DNA from: F23-B02 sp963627445
GTDB lineage: Bacteria; Bacillota; Clostridia; Oscillospirales; Oscillospiraceae
Length of the DNA: 11,838 nt
Assembly: GCA_963627445.1 (NCBI GenBank)
Contig: CAVGBM010000111.1
Coordinates: 1-11,838 of the forward strand
Direction of reading: 5' to 3'
The stretch's first letter is position 1; every line of letters begins with the position of its first letter. Position numbers and translations under genes: made by a program. The notes beneath the pieces are model-generated. The model saw nothing but the letters and a program-made list of their open reading frames with translations. It was not told where the DNA came from and made no database searches. This document shows positions 6,087 through 11,838 of this stretch, piece after piece.

Positions 6087-6629
6087 ATGGACTTGTCAGA
6101 GAAGAAAATAGATAGTGAGCTGAAGTACAGCGGCGTTATCGTGAATGTTACGCTTGATCACGCCGAGCTGTGCGACGGAAGTGTCGTTAAGCGCGAGGTC
6201 GTTGAGCATCCCGGCGGAGTTACGATACTCCCCATTGATGACGACGGCTTTTGCTACTGTGTCCGTCAGTTTCGCTATCCTTTAGGCAAGATAATGCTCG
6301 AAGCGCCGGCGGGCAAGCTCGAAAAGGGCGAGGATCACCGTGAGTGCGCCGTCAGGGAGCTGTCCGAGGAGACGGGCTTTTCGGCAGATGAGCTTACTTA
6401 TCTCGGACCGAGCTGCACTTCACCGGGCTTTTCCACCGAGGTTCTGCATATCTATCTTGCGCAGGGGCTCCATGCAGGAGCCAGCCATCCTGACGAGGGC
6501 GAATTCCTCAGCGTTGAGAAGCACCATATCGACGAGCTTGTCGACATGGTCATGTCCGGCGAGATAGACGACGGCAAGACGATAATTGCCGTGCTCAAGA
6601 CCAAGCGTATTCTTGAACAGAAAAAATAG
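6087..6629 (+). CDS. Nudix hydrolase, ADP-ribose pyrophosphatase (NudF-like)
   Basis: This 180-aa cytoplasmic enzyme would hydrolyse ADP-ribose, or a related nucleoside diphosphate sugar, to AMP and a sugar phosphate using Mg2+. The Nudix box is complete at residues 77-98: G, five residues, E (83), seven residues, RELSEETGF, with the metal-binding glutamates 91, 94 and 95. Just before it, CVRQFRYPLGKIMLEAPAG (58-76) is the typical NudF lead-in, and SPGFSTEVLHIYLA after the box matches the family's TPGFSxExxHxYLA segment, which favours ADP-sugar over other Nudix substrates. Length is normal for the family. ATG 6087 has GAGGG at 6078-6082. A separate promoter for murA lies between this gene and murA; I see no clear terminator after it, so read-through into the murA run is possible. 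Confidence 0.88.
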   Translation: MDLSEKKIDSELKYSGVIVNVTLDHAELCDGSVVKREVVEHPGGVTILPIDDDGFCYCVRQFRYPLGKIMLEAPAGKLEKGEDHRECAVRELSEETGFSADELTYLGPSCTSPGFSTEVLHIYLAQGLHAGASHPDEGEFLSVEKHHIDELVDMVMSGEIDDGKTIIAVLKTKRILEQKK

Positions 6630-6653
6630 TTACGATTTGTTTACAATTGCTAA

Positions 6654-6682
6654 TTGCCATCATCGATACCCTATGCTATAAT
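6654..6682 (+). promoter_or_regulatory. Extended -10 sigma-A promoter of the murA run
   Basis: TTGCCA (6654-6659), a 17-base spacer and TATAAT (6677-6682), preceded by TGC, form a strong promoter. The predicted start near 6689 leaves a leader of about 38 nt with GAAAGGTG before the murA ATG. This is the only convincing promoter I see before the end of the window, so it likely drives six genes. Confidence 0.82.
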
Positions 6683-6726
6683 ACTAAGCCGATGCGAATG
6701 GGCGCATCACACGAAAGGTGTACCAA

Positions 6727-8031
6727 ATGGAAAAGTATGTAATCAAGGGCGGAAAGCCCCTTCAGGGCGAAGTTGAAATAAGCGGAGCAAAAAATGCAGC
6801 GGTAGCAATAATCCCCGCCGCACTAATGGTCGACGGTGTCTGCCGTATTGAAAATATGCCGCAGATAAGCGACACTGATATGCTGCTGACTATCCTCACT
6901 CATCTTGGTGCGGAGGTCAGGCTTTTAAACGAGTCCACTATAGAAATCGACAGTCGTAATGTAAAATTCTCAGACGCACCCTTTGACCTTATGCGTAAGA
7001 TCCGTGCGTCGTATTATCTCATCGGCGCAATGCTCAGTCGCTTCGGAAGCGCAAAAACCACCATGCCCGGCGGCTGCAACTTCGGCGTTCGCCCGATCGA
7101 CCAGCATATAAAGGGCATGAATGCACTCGGCGCTGATATCGAGGTCAAAAACGGCTTCGTGTACGCCGAGGCCCCCGACGGCAGACTGCACGGTGCAAAG
7201 ATCTACCTTGATAAGGTCTCCGTCGGCGCAACGATGAATATTATCCTTGCCGCAACGCTCGCGTCCGGCAGGACTATCATAGAAAATGCAGCCCGCGAGC
7301 CGCATATCGTCGACCTTGCAAACTTCTTGAACTCCATGGGAGCAGATATAAGAGGCGCCGGCACCGATACCATCAAGGTCAACGGTGTTGACAAGCTCCA
7401 CGGCGGCAGCTATTCCATCATTCCCGACCAGATCGAGGCGGGCACCTATATGGTAGCCGCAGCGGCCACCGGCGGCGAGGTTTTGGTCAAGAACGTCATT
7501 CCCAAGCACCTTGACTGTATCTCGGCAAAGCTGCGTGAGACGGGCACTATCGTTCTCGAGTACGAGGATTCCGTCCTCGTCAAGGGCAACGGCAATCTGC
7601 GCAAGGCAAATGTCAAGACCCTGCCTTATCCCGGCTTCCCGACCGACATGCAGCCGCAGATGGGCGCACTTTTGTCCATGGCAAACGGCACCTCGGTCAT
7701 CACCGAGGGCATCTACGATAACCGCTTTAAATATGTCAACGAGCTTCGCAAGATGGGCGCTGACATTCAGGTCGACGGCAGGATCGCCATCTTTGAGGGC
7801 GGTGCAAAGCTCACGGGAGCTCCCGTCATGGCCTGCGACCTCAGAGCCGGTGCGGCAATGGTCATTGCAGGTCTGTGTGCAAGCGGCACTACCGAGATAG
7901 AAGATATACACTTTATCGAGAGAGGATACGAGAACTTTGTCGGCAAGCTTCGCGCCTTGGGTGCGGACATCTCCATCGTTGATTTTCCCGATGAACCCGA
8001 AATCCATGAAAAGGTAATTGCAATAGGTTAA
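6727..8031 (+). CDS. murA: UDP-N-acetylglucosamine 1-carboxyvinyltransferase (MurA)
   Basis: MurA transfers enolpyruvate from PEP to UDP-GlcNAc, the first committed step of peptidoglycan synthesis, in the cytoplasm. The 434-aa length is normal. It shows SGAKNA with Lys22 and Asn23, the mobile-loop motif MPGGCNFGVRPIDQH with Cys117 (equivalent to E. coli Cys115), PGFPTDMQPQ with Asp307 as the general base, and FIERGYENF near the C-terminus with Arg399. The loop Cys means the enzyme should be sensitive to fosfomycin, unlike Asp variants. The start is ATG 6727, with AAAGGTG 6 nt upstream; a GTG at 6718 overlaps that ribosome site and is rejected. The ordered repeats of the two inside-out alpha/beta domains (GADI segments) are evident. 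It is the first gene of the run and ends 3 nt before the next start. Confidence 0.97.
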   Translation: MEKYVIKGGKPLQGEVEISGAKNAAVAIIPAALMVDGVCRIENMPQISDTDMLLTILTHLGAEVRLLNESTIEIDSRNVKFSDAPFDLMRKIRASYYLIGAMLSRFGSAKTTMPGGCNFGVRPIDQHIKGMNALGADIEVKNGFVYAEAPDGRLHGAKIYLDKVSVGATMNIILAATLASGRTIIENAAREPHIVDLANFLNSMGADIRGAGTDTIKVNGVDKLHGGSYSIIPDQIEAGTYMVAAAATGGEVLVKNVIPKHLDCISAKLRETGTIVLEYEDSVLVKGNGNLRKANVKTLPYPGFPTDMQPQMGALLSMANGTSVITEGIYDNRFKYVNELRKMGADIQVDGRIAIFEGGAKLTGAPVMACDLRAGAAMVIAGLCASGTTEIEDIHFIERGYENFVGKLRALGADISIVDFPDEPEIHEKVIAIG

Positions 8032-8034
8032 AAC

Positions 8035-8820
8035 ATGCGTATAGTAACTTTTGCCAGCGGCTCGACAGGAAACTGCGGCCTTATATCTGACGGCGAAGCG
8101 AATATACTTATAGATGCGGGGATATCCATGCGCAGAACTGTTTCTGCCTTGAATGAGCTTGGACTTTCTCCGCGGGATTTATGCGGAGTGCTCATTACAC
8201 ATGAGCACTCCGATCACATATCGGGACTTTCCATGCTGGCAAAGCACCACGATATAAGTATATACGCCCCCAAAGAGCTTTGCGAGGTCTTAGCTTCAAT
8301 GAAGCCCGAGCTTAAAAACAGGCTCATCGCCATACCCGTAAACGAAGCATTCGACATGGGCGGCATTGAGGTCAAAGCCTTCCGCACGCCGCATGACGCC
8401 AAATTCAGCGTCGGCTACCGCTTCGAAGGAAGCTCGGTGGCCGCCTTTGCGACCGACACCGGCAGCATAACAGATGAGCTCGTCTACGGCCTCGAAGGTG
8501 CGCGTTTAGCGCTCATCGAGGCAAACCACGACCTTGAAATGCTGCGAAATGGCCCGTATCCCTACTTTCTAAAACGCCGCATTTTGTCCGAAAACGGGCA
8601 TTTATCCAATGAAGATTGCGCAAAACTTGCCTTACATCTTGCAAAATCCGGCGCATGGGATATAATAGTGGGGCATCTTAGTCGTGAAAATAACACACCG
8701 CAGCTGGCGTTCGACACTGTGAGCGCCGGTTTATCGGGCGAAAATGTCGGGCTTCATGTTGCGCCGATGGATAAAATGCTTGCGGTGAGCGTGGGGGATA
8801 GCGTACAATGCTCAATATAA
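8035..8820 (+). CDS. walJ: MBL-fold metallo-hydrolase, WalJ/YycJ-like
   Basis: This 261-aa cytoplasmic protein is a metallo-beta-lactamase-fold hydrolase of the YycJ/WalJ type, linked in Bacillus and Staphylococcus to the WalKR cell-wall regulon and suggested to act as a 5'-3' exonuclease on DNA. It starts with FASGSTGNC (6-14), then ILIDAG (24-29), and has the metal motif THEHSDH (55-61); later ligands are likely the His in FRTPHDA, the Asp in FATDTG and the His in VGHLSREN. ATG 8035 lies 3 nt after the murA stop, with only a weak AGG ribosome site in the end of murA, which implies coupling. The neighbour downstream is rlmH, as in many Bacillota. No histidine kinase or response regulator gene is next to it here. 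The assignment of the symbol rests on sequence pattern and gene order. Confidence 0.88.
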   Translation: MRIVTFASGSTGNCGLISDGEANILIDAGISMRRTVSALNELGLSPRDLCGVLITHEHSDHISGLSMLAKHHDISIYAPKELCEVLASMKPELKNRLIAIPVNEAFDMGGIEVKAFRTPHDAKFSVGYRFEGSSVAAFATDTGSITDELVYGLEGARLALIEANHDLEMLRNGPYPYFLKRRILSENGHLSNEDCAKLALHLAKSGAWDIIVGHLSRENNTPQLAFDTVSAGLSGENVGLHVAPMDKMLAVSVGDSVQCSI

Positions 8821-9290
8821 AGCTCATATGCGTCGGCAGACTGCGCGAAAAGTTTTATATAGATGCCTTTAACGAGTATGCACGCAGACTGTCCGCCTAC
8901 TGCAGGTTTGAGTGCGTTGAGCTTAATGAGACCAAGCTTGGCGACAAGCCCTCGGATAAAGAGATAGAAAATGCGCTCGTGCGTGAAAGCGCCGATATCG
9001 AAAAGGCGATACCTAAGGACGCATATGTCATCGCTATGTGCGTCGGTGCAAAGCAGCTAAAAAGTGAAGAGTTCGCGCAAAAGATAAATTCCCTTGCCCT
9101 AAACGGCAGAGGAAAGATATGCTTTATCATCGGCGGCTCGTTCGGCATGGCAGAGAGCGTAAAGCAGCGTGCCGATATGCGCCTCGGCATGAGCGAAATG
9201 ACCTTCCCGCACCATCTTGCGAGGGTCATGCTGACAGAGCAGATATACAGGAGCTTCAAGATAATCGAAGGCTCCCGTTATCATAAATAA
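8808..9290 (+). CDS. rlmH: 23S rRNA (pseudouridine-1915 N3)-methyltransferase RlmH
   Basis: RlmH is a SPOUT-class enzyme that methylates pseudouridine 1915 in helix 69 of 23S rRNA on assembled 70S ribosomes, using S-adenosylmethionine. The 160-aa length is typical. Visible family features are the N-terminal strand IKLICVGRLREKFY, the knot motif FIIGGSFGMAESV and the C-terminal segment FPHHLARVMLTEQIYRSFKI, ending in YHK. The penultimate block reads GSRYHK where many members have GEPYHK. It overlaps the last 13 bases of walJ; ATG 8808 has GGGGGA 9 nt upstream. In staphylococci the last codons of this gene (orfX) are the attachment site for SCC elements; the end here resembles that site, but no element is inserted. 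Confidence 0.96.
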   Translation: MLNIKLICVGRLREKFYIDAFNEYARRLSAYCRFECVELNETKLGDKPSDKEIENALVRESADIEKAIPKDAYVIAMCVGAKQLKSEEFAQKINSLALNGRGKICFIIGGSFGMAESVKQRADMRLGMSEMTFPHHLARVMLTEQIYRSFKIIEGSRYHK

Positions 9291-9307
9291 CAAAACGAGG
9301 TTATCAT

Positions 9308-9628
9308 ATGGAAGATAGTATGAAGCTTGAATGGGGCAGAAGGATAACCGGCAAGCTCCTTGAGGCTTGGCCGAAGGACGAGACCGGCGAGCTTATAGAG
9401 CCCGTTTTTCTCACCCACTGTATGAGCTTTGACATGCGCGACGAGATGATAGTCAATCTCCTTAACGCCTACGATATCCCCTGTGTAAGACAATACCCGG
9501 CAGACGGCGATTTCGGCAGACTTATAATCGGAATGAGCGGTCAGGGTGTTGATATATATGTACCCAAGACTATGTATGAAGACGCTGTCAATTTAACCGA
9601 AGGGAGCGCAGAATGTGAGGAACTATAA
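9308..9628 (+). CDS. DUF2007-like small protein, function unknown
   Basis: This 106-aa protein has a C-terminal half resembling DUF2007, the putative prokaryotic signal-transducing domain: a helix LLNAYDIPCVRQYP, then a glycine-rich part DGDFGRLIIGMSGQGVDIYV and a final helix PKTMYEDAVNL. The N-terminal third (KLEWGRRITGKLLEAW) is a helix, followed by a strand with HCMSFDMRDEM. There is no signal peptide or membrane segment. ATG 9308 has ACGAGG 7 nt upstream, and it starts 17 nt after rlmH. Its last 14 bases overlap the mutase start, so it is co-transcribed with and probably coupled to the mutase. Family membership is a pattern judgement and could be wrong; the biochemical role of DUF2007 is not established. 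Confidence 0.75.
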   Translation: MEDSMKLEWGRRITGKLLEAWPKDETGELIEPVFLTHCMSFDMRDEMIVNLLNAYDIPCVRQYPADGDFGRLIIGMSGQGVDIYVPKTMYEDAVNLTEGSAECEEL

Positions 9629-11342
9629 GGAAGAATACGAGCTTTGGCTCGACAGCCCCAATCTCAGCCAGAAGGAGTGGGAGGAGCTCAAATCCATCGC
9701 AGACGATGAAAAAGAGATCGAAAGCCGCTTCTTTGCCCCGCTTGAGTTCGGCACTGCCGGATTAAGAGGCACGATGAAGCTCGGCCTTCACCAGATGAAT
9801 GTCCACGTCATCCGCCACGCAACACAGGCCTTTGCAAATGTCATTAAGGCCGAGGGCGAGGAGGCCATGAAAAAGGGCATCGCTATCTGCTTTGACTGCC
9901 GCAATAACAGCGAGCTGTTTGCACACGAGGCAGCCTGCATCATGGCTGCAAACGGCATCCATGTGCGCATTTTTGACGCGTTGCGCCCCACACCGGAGCT
10001 GAGCTTTGCCGTGCGCCATTACGGCACTACCGCCGGCCTTAACATCACTGCAAGCCACAACCCCAAGGAGTATAACGGCTACAAGGTGTATTGGTCTGAC
10101 GGTGCGCAGCTTCCGCCGCAGCATGCAGCAGCCATAGCCGAGCAGATGAATAAGATAGACATTTTCCGCGACTTTGTCACCTGCGATTTTGACGAGGCCG
10201 TTGCCGACGGCAGGATCGAGATGATTGGTGCCGAGACTGACGAGGCGTATCTTGCCTGCGTTCTGGGACAGGCTATCAACAAGGATGTCGTTGCAAGTGT
10301 TTCCGATAAGCTCAAGATCGTATACACTCCGTTCCACGGCGCTGGCTATAAGCTCGTCCCCGAAGCCTTAAAACGCCTTGGCGTTTCCCAGCTTTACCCC
10401 GTACCCGAGCAGATGGTGCTCGACGGCAACTTCCCGACGGTCGAAAGCCCGAACCCCGAGAACCCCGAGGGCTTCTACCTCGCAGTTGACCTTGCAAAGA
10501 AGGTCGGAAGTGACCTTATAATCGGCACTGACCCCGACTCCGACCGCATCGGTGTCATGGTGCGTGACGGCGATGGCTACACCTCCATCACCGGCAACCA
10601 GCTCGGCGTTCTGCTGCTTGACTATGTCATCAACGCCCGCCGTGAAGCAGGCACTCTGCCCGAAAACGCAGGCGCTGTCAAGAGCATCGTCACCACCGAG
10701 ATGGCAAAGGTCGTTGCCGAGACCAACGGCGTTCACTTTGAAGACACCTTCACCGGCTTTAAATTCATGGCCGAGCGTGTCGCCGAGTGGGAAAAGGCGG
10801 GCACTTATAAGTACATTTTCGCCTATGAGGAGAGCTACGGCTACATGATGGGCGACTATGTCCGTGATAAGGATGCTGTCACCGCATCGATGATGGTCGC
10901 TGAGATGGCGGCGCATTACCTTGCCAAGGGCATGAACCTCAAGCAGGCCATGGAGAGCCTGTACGAAAAGTACGGCTACTACGAGGAGCGCACACTCAAC
11001 CTCGTCATGCCCGGCCTTGACGGCATCGAGAAGATGAAAAACCTCATGGCAGACCTGCGCAATGACCCGCCGAAGCTCATCTCCGGCACCGAGGTCTTCT
11101 GCATCCGTGACTATTCTACCGGCGATCTCATCGTGCCCAAGCTCGGCGTGATGGGTCAGACGGGTATCAAGGGCTCAAATGTTCTCTATTTCGAGCTTGC
11201 CGACGAGACGGCCTTCATTGTCCGTCCCTCCGGCACAGAGCCCAAGGTCAAGGTCTATATCCTTGCAAAGGGCGAAAACAGAGCAGAATGTGACGAAAAA
11301 GTTGCCAAATATGTAGAATACGCCGAAACCCTGAGAAGATGA
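9615..11342 (+). CDS. pgcA: Phosphoglucomutase/phosphomannomutase (alpha-D-phosphohexomutase, PgcA type)
   Basis: This 575-aa cytoplasmic enzyme interconverts hexose 1- and 6-phosphates (glucose and probably mannose), feeding UDP-glucose and other activated sugars to wall polymers. The four alpha-D-phosphohexomutase regions are intact: the phosphoserine loop TASHNP with Ser147, the Mg2+ loop TDPDSDR (305-311), the sugar-binding AYEESYG (403-409), and the phosphate-binding RPSGTEPK (537-544). FGTAGLRG (45-52) is the N-terminal signature. The length of about 575 aa fits the Bacillus PgcA-type mutases rather than the shorter GlmM. The start is GTG 9615 with AGGGAG 8 nt upstream; the ATG overlapping it at 9613 is followed directly by TGA and is not usable. 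It overlaps the DUF2007-like gene by 14 nt and the next gene by 4 nt. The mutase specificity is inferred from the family. Confidence 0.93.
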   Translation: MRNYKEEYELWLDSPNLSQKEWEELKSIADDEKEIESRFFAPLEFGTAGLRGTMKLGLHQMNVHVIRHATQAFANVIKAEGEEAMKKGIAICFDCRNNSELFAHEAACIMAANGIHVRIFDALRPTPELSFAVRHYGTTAGLNITASHNPKEYNGYKVYWSDGAQLPPQHAAAIAEQMNKIDIFRDFVTCDFDEAVADGRIEMIGAETDEAYLACVLGQAINKDVVASVSDKLKIVYTPFHGAGYKLVPEALKRLGVSQLYPVPEQMVLDGNFPTVESPNPENPEGFYLAVDLAKKVGSDLIIGTDPDSDRIGVMVRDGDGYTSITGNQLGVLLLDYVINARREAGTLPENAGAVKSIVTTEMAKVVAETNGVHFEDTFTGFKFMAERVAEWEKAGTYKYIFAYEESYGYMMGDYVRDKDAVTASMMVAEMAAHYLAKGMNLKQAMESLYEKYGYYEERTLNLVMPGLDGIEKMKNLMADLRNDPPKLISGTEVFCIRDYSTGDLIVPKLGVMGQTGIKGSNVLYFELADETAFIVRPSGTEPKVKVYILAKGENRAECDEKVAKYVEYAETLRR

Positions 11343-11838
11343 AAGAGCTGCTTGACATTTTCATAGCGTCGTTTAAAGTCGGCCTCATGACCTTCGGCGG
11401 CGGCTACGCCATGCTGCCGATACTCCAGCGCGAGGTCGTAGAGACCCGCAAATGGGTGACAGAAGAAGAGGTCCTGGATTATTACGCCATCGGTCAGTGT
11501 CTGCCCGGTGTCATCATGGTAAACACCATGATATTTATAGGCCAAAAGCGAAGAGGCACCCTCGGCGGCATCGTCGCCGCCCTCGGCACGGTTTGCCCGG
11601 CGCTAATCATCATCACGATAATTGCCGCCGTATTAAGAGGCTTTGCCGAAGCGCCGGTCGTTAAAAGCGCCTTTGCGGGTATCCGCGTCTGCGTCTGCGT
11701 TTTGATATTCAACGCCGTTATGAAGCTGTGGAAAAGCTCCGTCATCGACTGGAAGTGCTTTGTCATCTTCCTTCTCGTCGCCCTCGCCTCACTGTTTACG
11801 GACATAACGCCTGTTTTGTTCGTCGTCGTGTCGGCAGT
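11339..11838 (+). CDS. Chromate transporter-family (CHR) membrane protein, truncated by the window end
   Basis: The first 166 codons of this gene are present and stay open to the last base. It opens with MKELLDIFIASFKVG and contains FGGGYAMLPILQREVV (19-34), the hallmark of the chromate ion transporter family, then AIGQCLPGVIMVNTMIFIG (52-70), the expected second motif (usually AxAQxxPGPIAVN). Hydrophobic segments follow at about 77-98, 110-129 and 139-165. In gut Bacillota such proteins often occur as two half-size genes side by side, each about 180-200 aa; that may be so here but cannot be seen. The ATG overlaps the mutase TGA by 4 nt (ATGA), so it is coupled to it. Many members do not confer chromate resistance; the natural substrate (possibly sulfate or another anion) is uncertain. 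Confidence 0.88.
   Translation, partial: MKELLDIFIASFKVGLMTFGGGYAMLPILQREVVETRKWVTEEEVLDYYAIGQCLPGVIMVNTMIFIGQKRRGTLGGIVAALGTVCPALIIITIIAAVLRGFAEAPVVKSAFAGIRVCVCVLIFNAVMKLWKSSVIDWKCFVIFLLVALASLFTDITPVLFVVVSA

Noticed and set aside
6630..6726. A terminator or riboswitch between the Nudix gene and murA
   Set aside because: The only inverted pair (CAATT/AATTG) is short and lacks a following T-run; the space is filled by the murA promoter and a leader of about 38 nt, too short for a known riboswitch.
6970..8007. A 345-codon open frame antisense to murA
   Set aside because: murA is unmistakable on the other strand with all catalytic motifs. The antisense frame is a by-product of its GC-biased codon third positions; the translation has no recognisable domain, promoter or ribosome site.
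9273..9307. A possible inserted mobile element next to the rlmH end
   Set aside because: Only 17 nt separate rlmH from the next gene, there is no second copy of the site, and no recombinase is present.
10368..10916. A 182-codon open frame antisense to the phosphohexomutase gene, and a 191-codon one at 9762-10337
   Set aside because: Both lie wholly inside an intact enzyme gene, in strongly codon-biased DNA, with no ribosome site and no family resemblance.

Overview
The window looks like chromosomal DNA from a monoderm Bacillota, most likely a clostridial gut-type lineage of moderate GC content (Oscillospiraceae-like is an inference). Supporting signs are strong Shine-Dalgarno sites of the GGAGG type, near-consensus sigma-A promoters, an exported esterase with three SLH domains, a clostridial gene order murA-walJ-rlmH, and a pgcA-type phosphosugar mutase. 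I see no rRNA, tRNA, CRISPR array, transposase or phage gene.

Region 1 (1-2168): a secreted SGNH/GDSL hydrolase with three SLH repeats is read leftwards from a textbook promoter and ends at a strong hairpin terminator. Between it and the next gene lies a plus-strand C-terminal remnant of a MalY/PatB-type aminotransferase, which seems to be a decayed gene.

Region 2 (2137-4172, minus): a two-gene operon encodes an NhaC-family antiporter and an NAD(P)H/FMN-type flavoprotein with a four-cysteine cluster motif. Only 2 nt separate the antiporter stop from the flavoprotein start, so they are probably translationally coupled. A near-consensus promoter gives a very short leader.

Region 3 (4208-5878): a divergent promoter drives a polytopic O-antigen-ligase/Wzy-like membrane protein. 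It converges on a small unrecognised 75-aa gene (minus), with a shared hairpin terminator between them.

Region 4 (5879-11838, plus): after an AT-rich divergent intergenic region comes a Nudix ADP-sugar pyrophosphatase gene. A strong extended -10 promoter then starts a tightly packed run: murA, walJ (yycJ-like MBL hydrolase), rlmH, a DUF2007-like small gene, a phosphoglucomutase/phosphomannomutase gene, and a chromate-transporter-family gene cut by the window end. Neighbours in this run are separated by 3 and 17 nt or overlap by 13, 14 and 4 nt, so it is probably one transcript. It joins peptidoglycan precursor synthesis (MurA), cell-wall-linked regulation (WalJ), ribosome maturation (RlmH) and sugar-phosphate supply (mutase).

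Overall this is mostly ordinary core genome. The items most worth a second look are the MalY/PatB remnant, the coupled antiporter-flavoprotein pair, the small unknown gene with a 9-bp inverted repeat upstream, and the DUF2007-like gene embedded in the murA run. I found no convincing evidence for a wholly new system.
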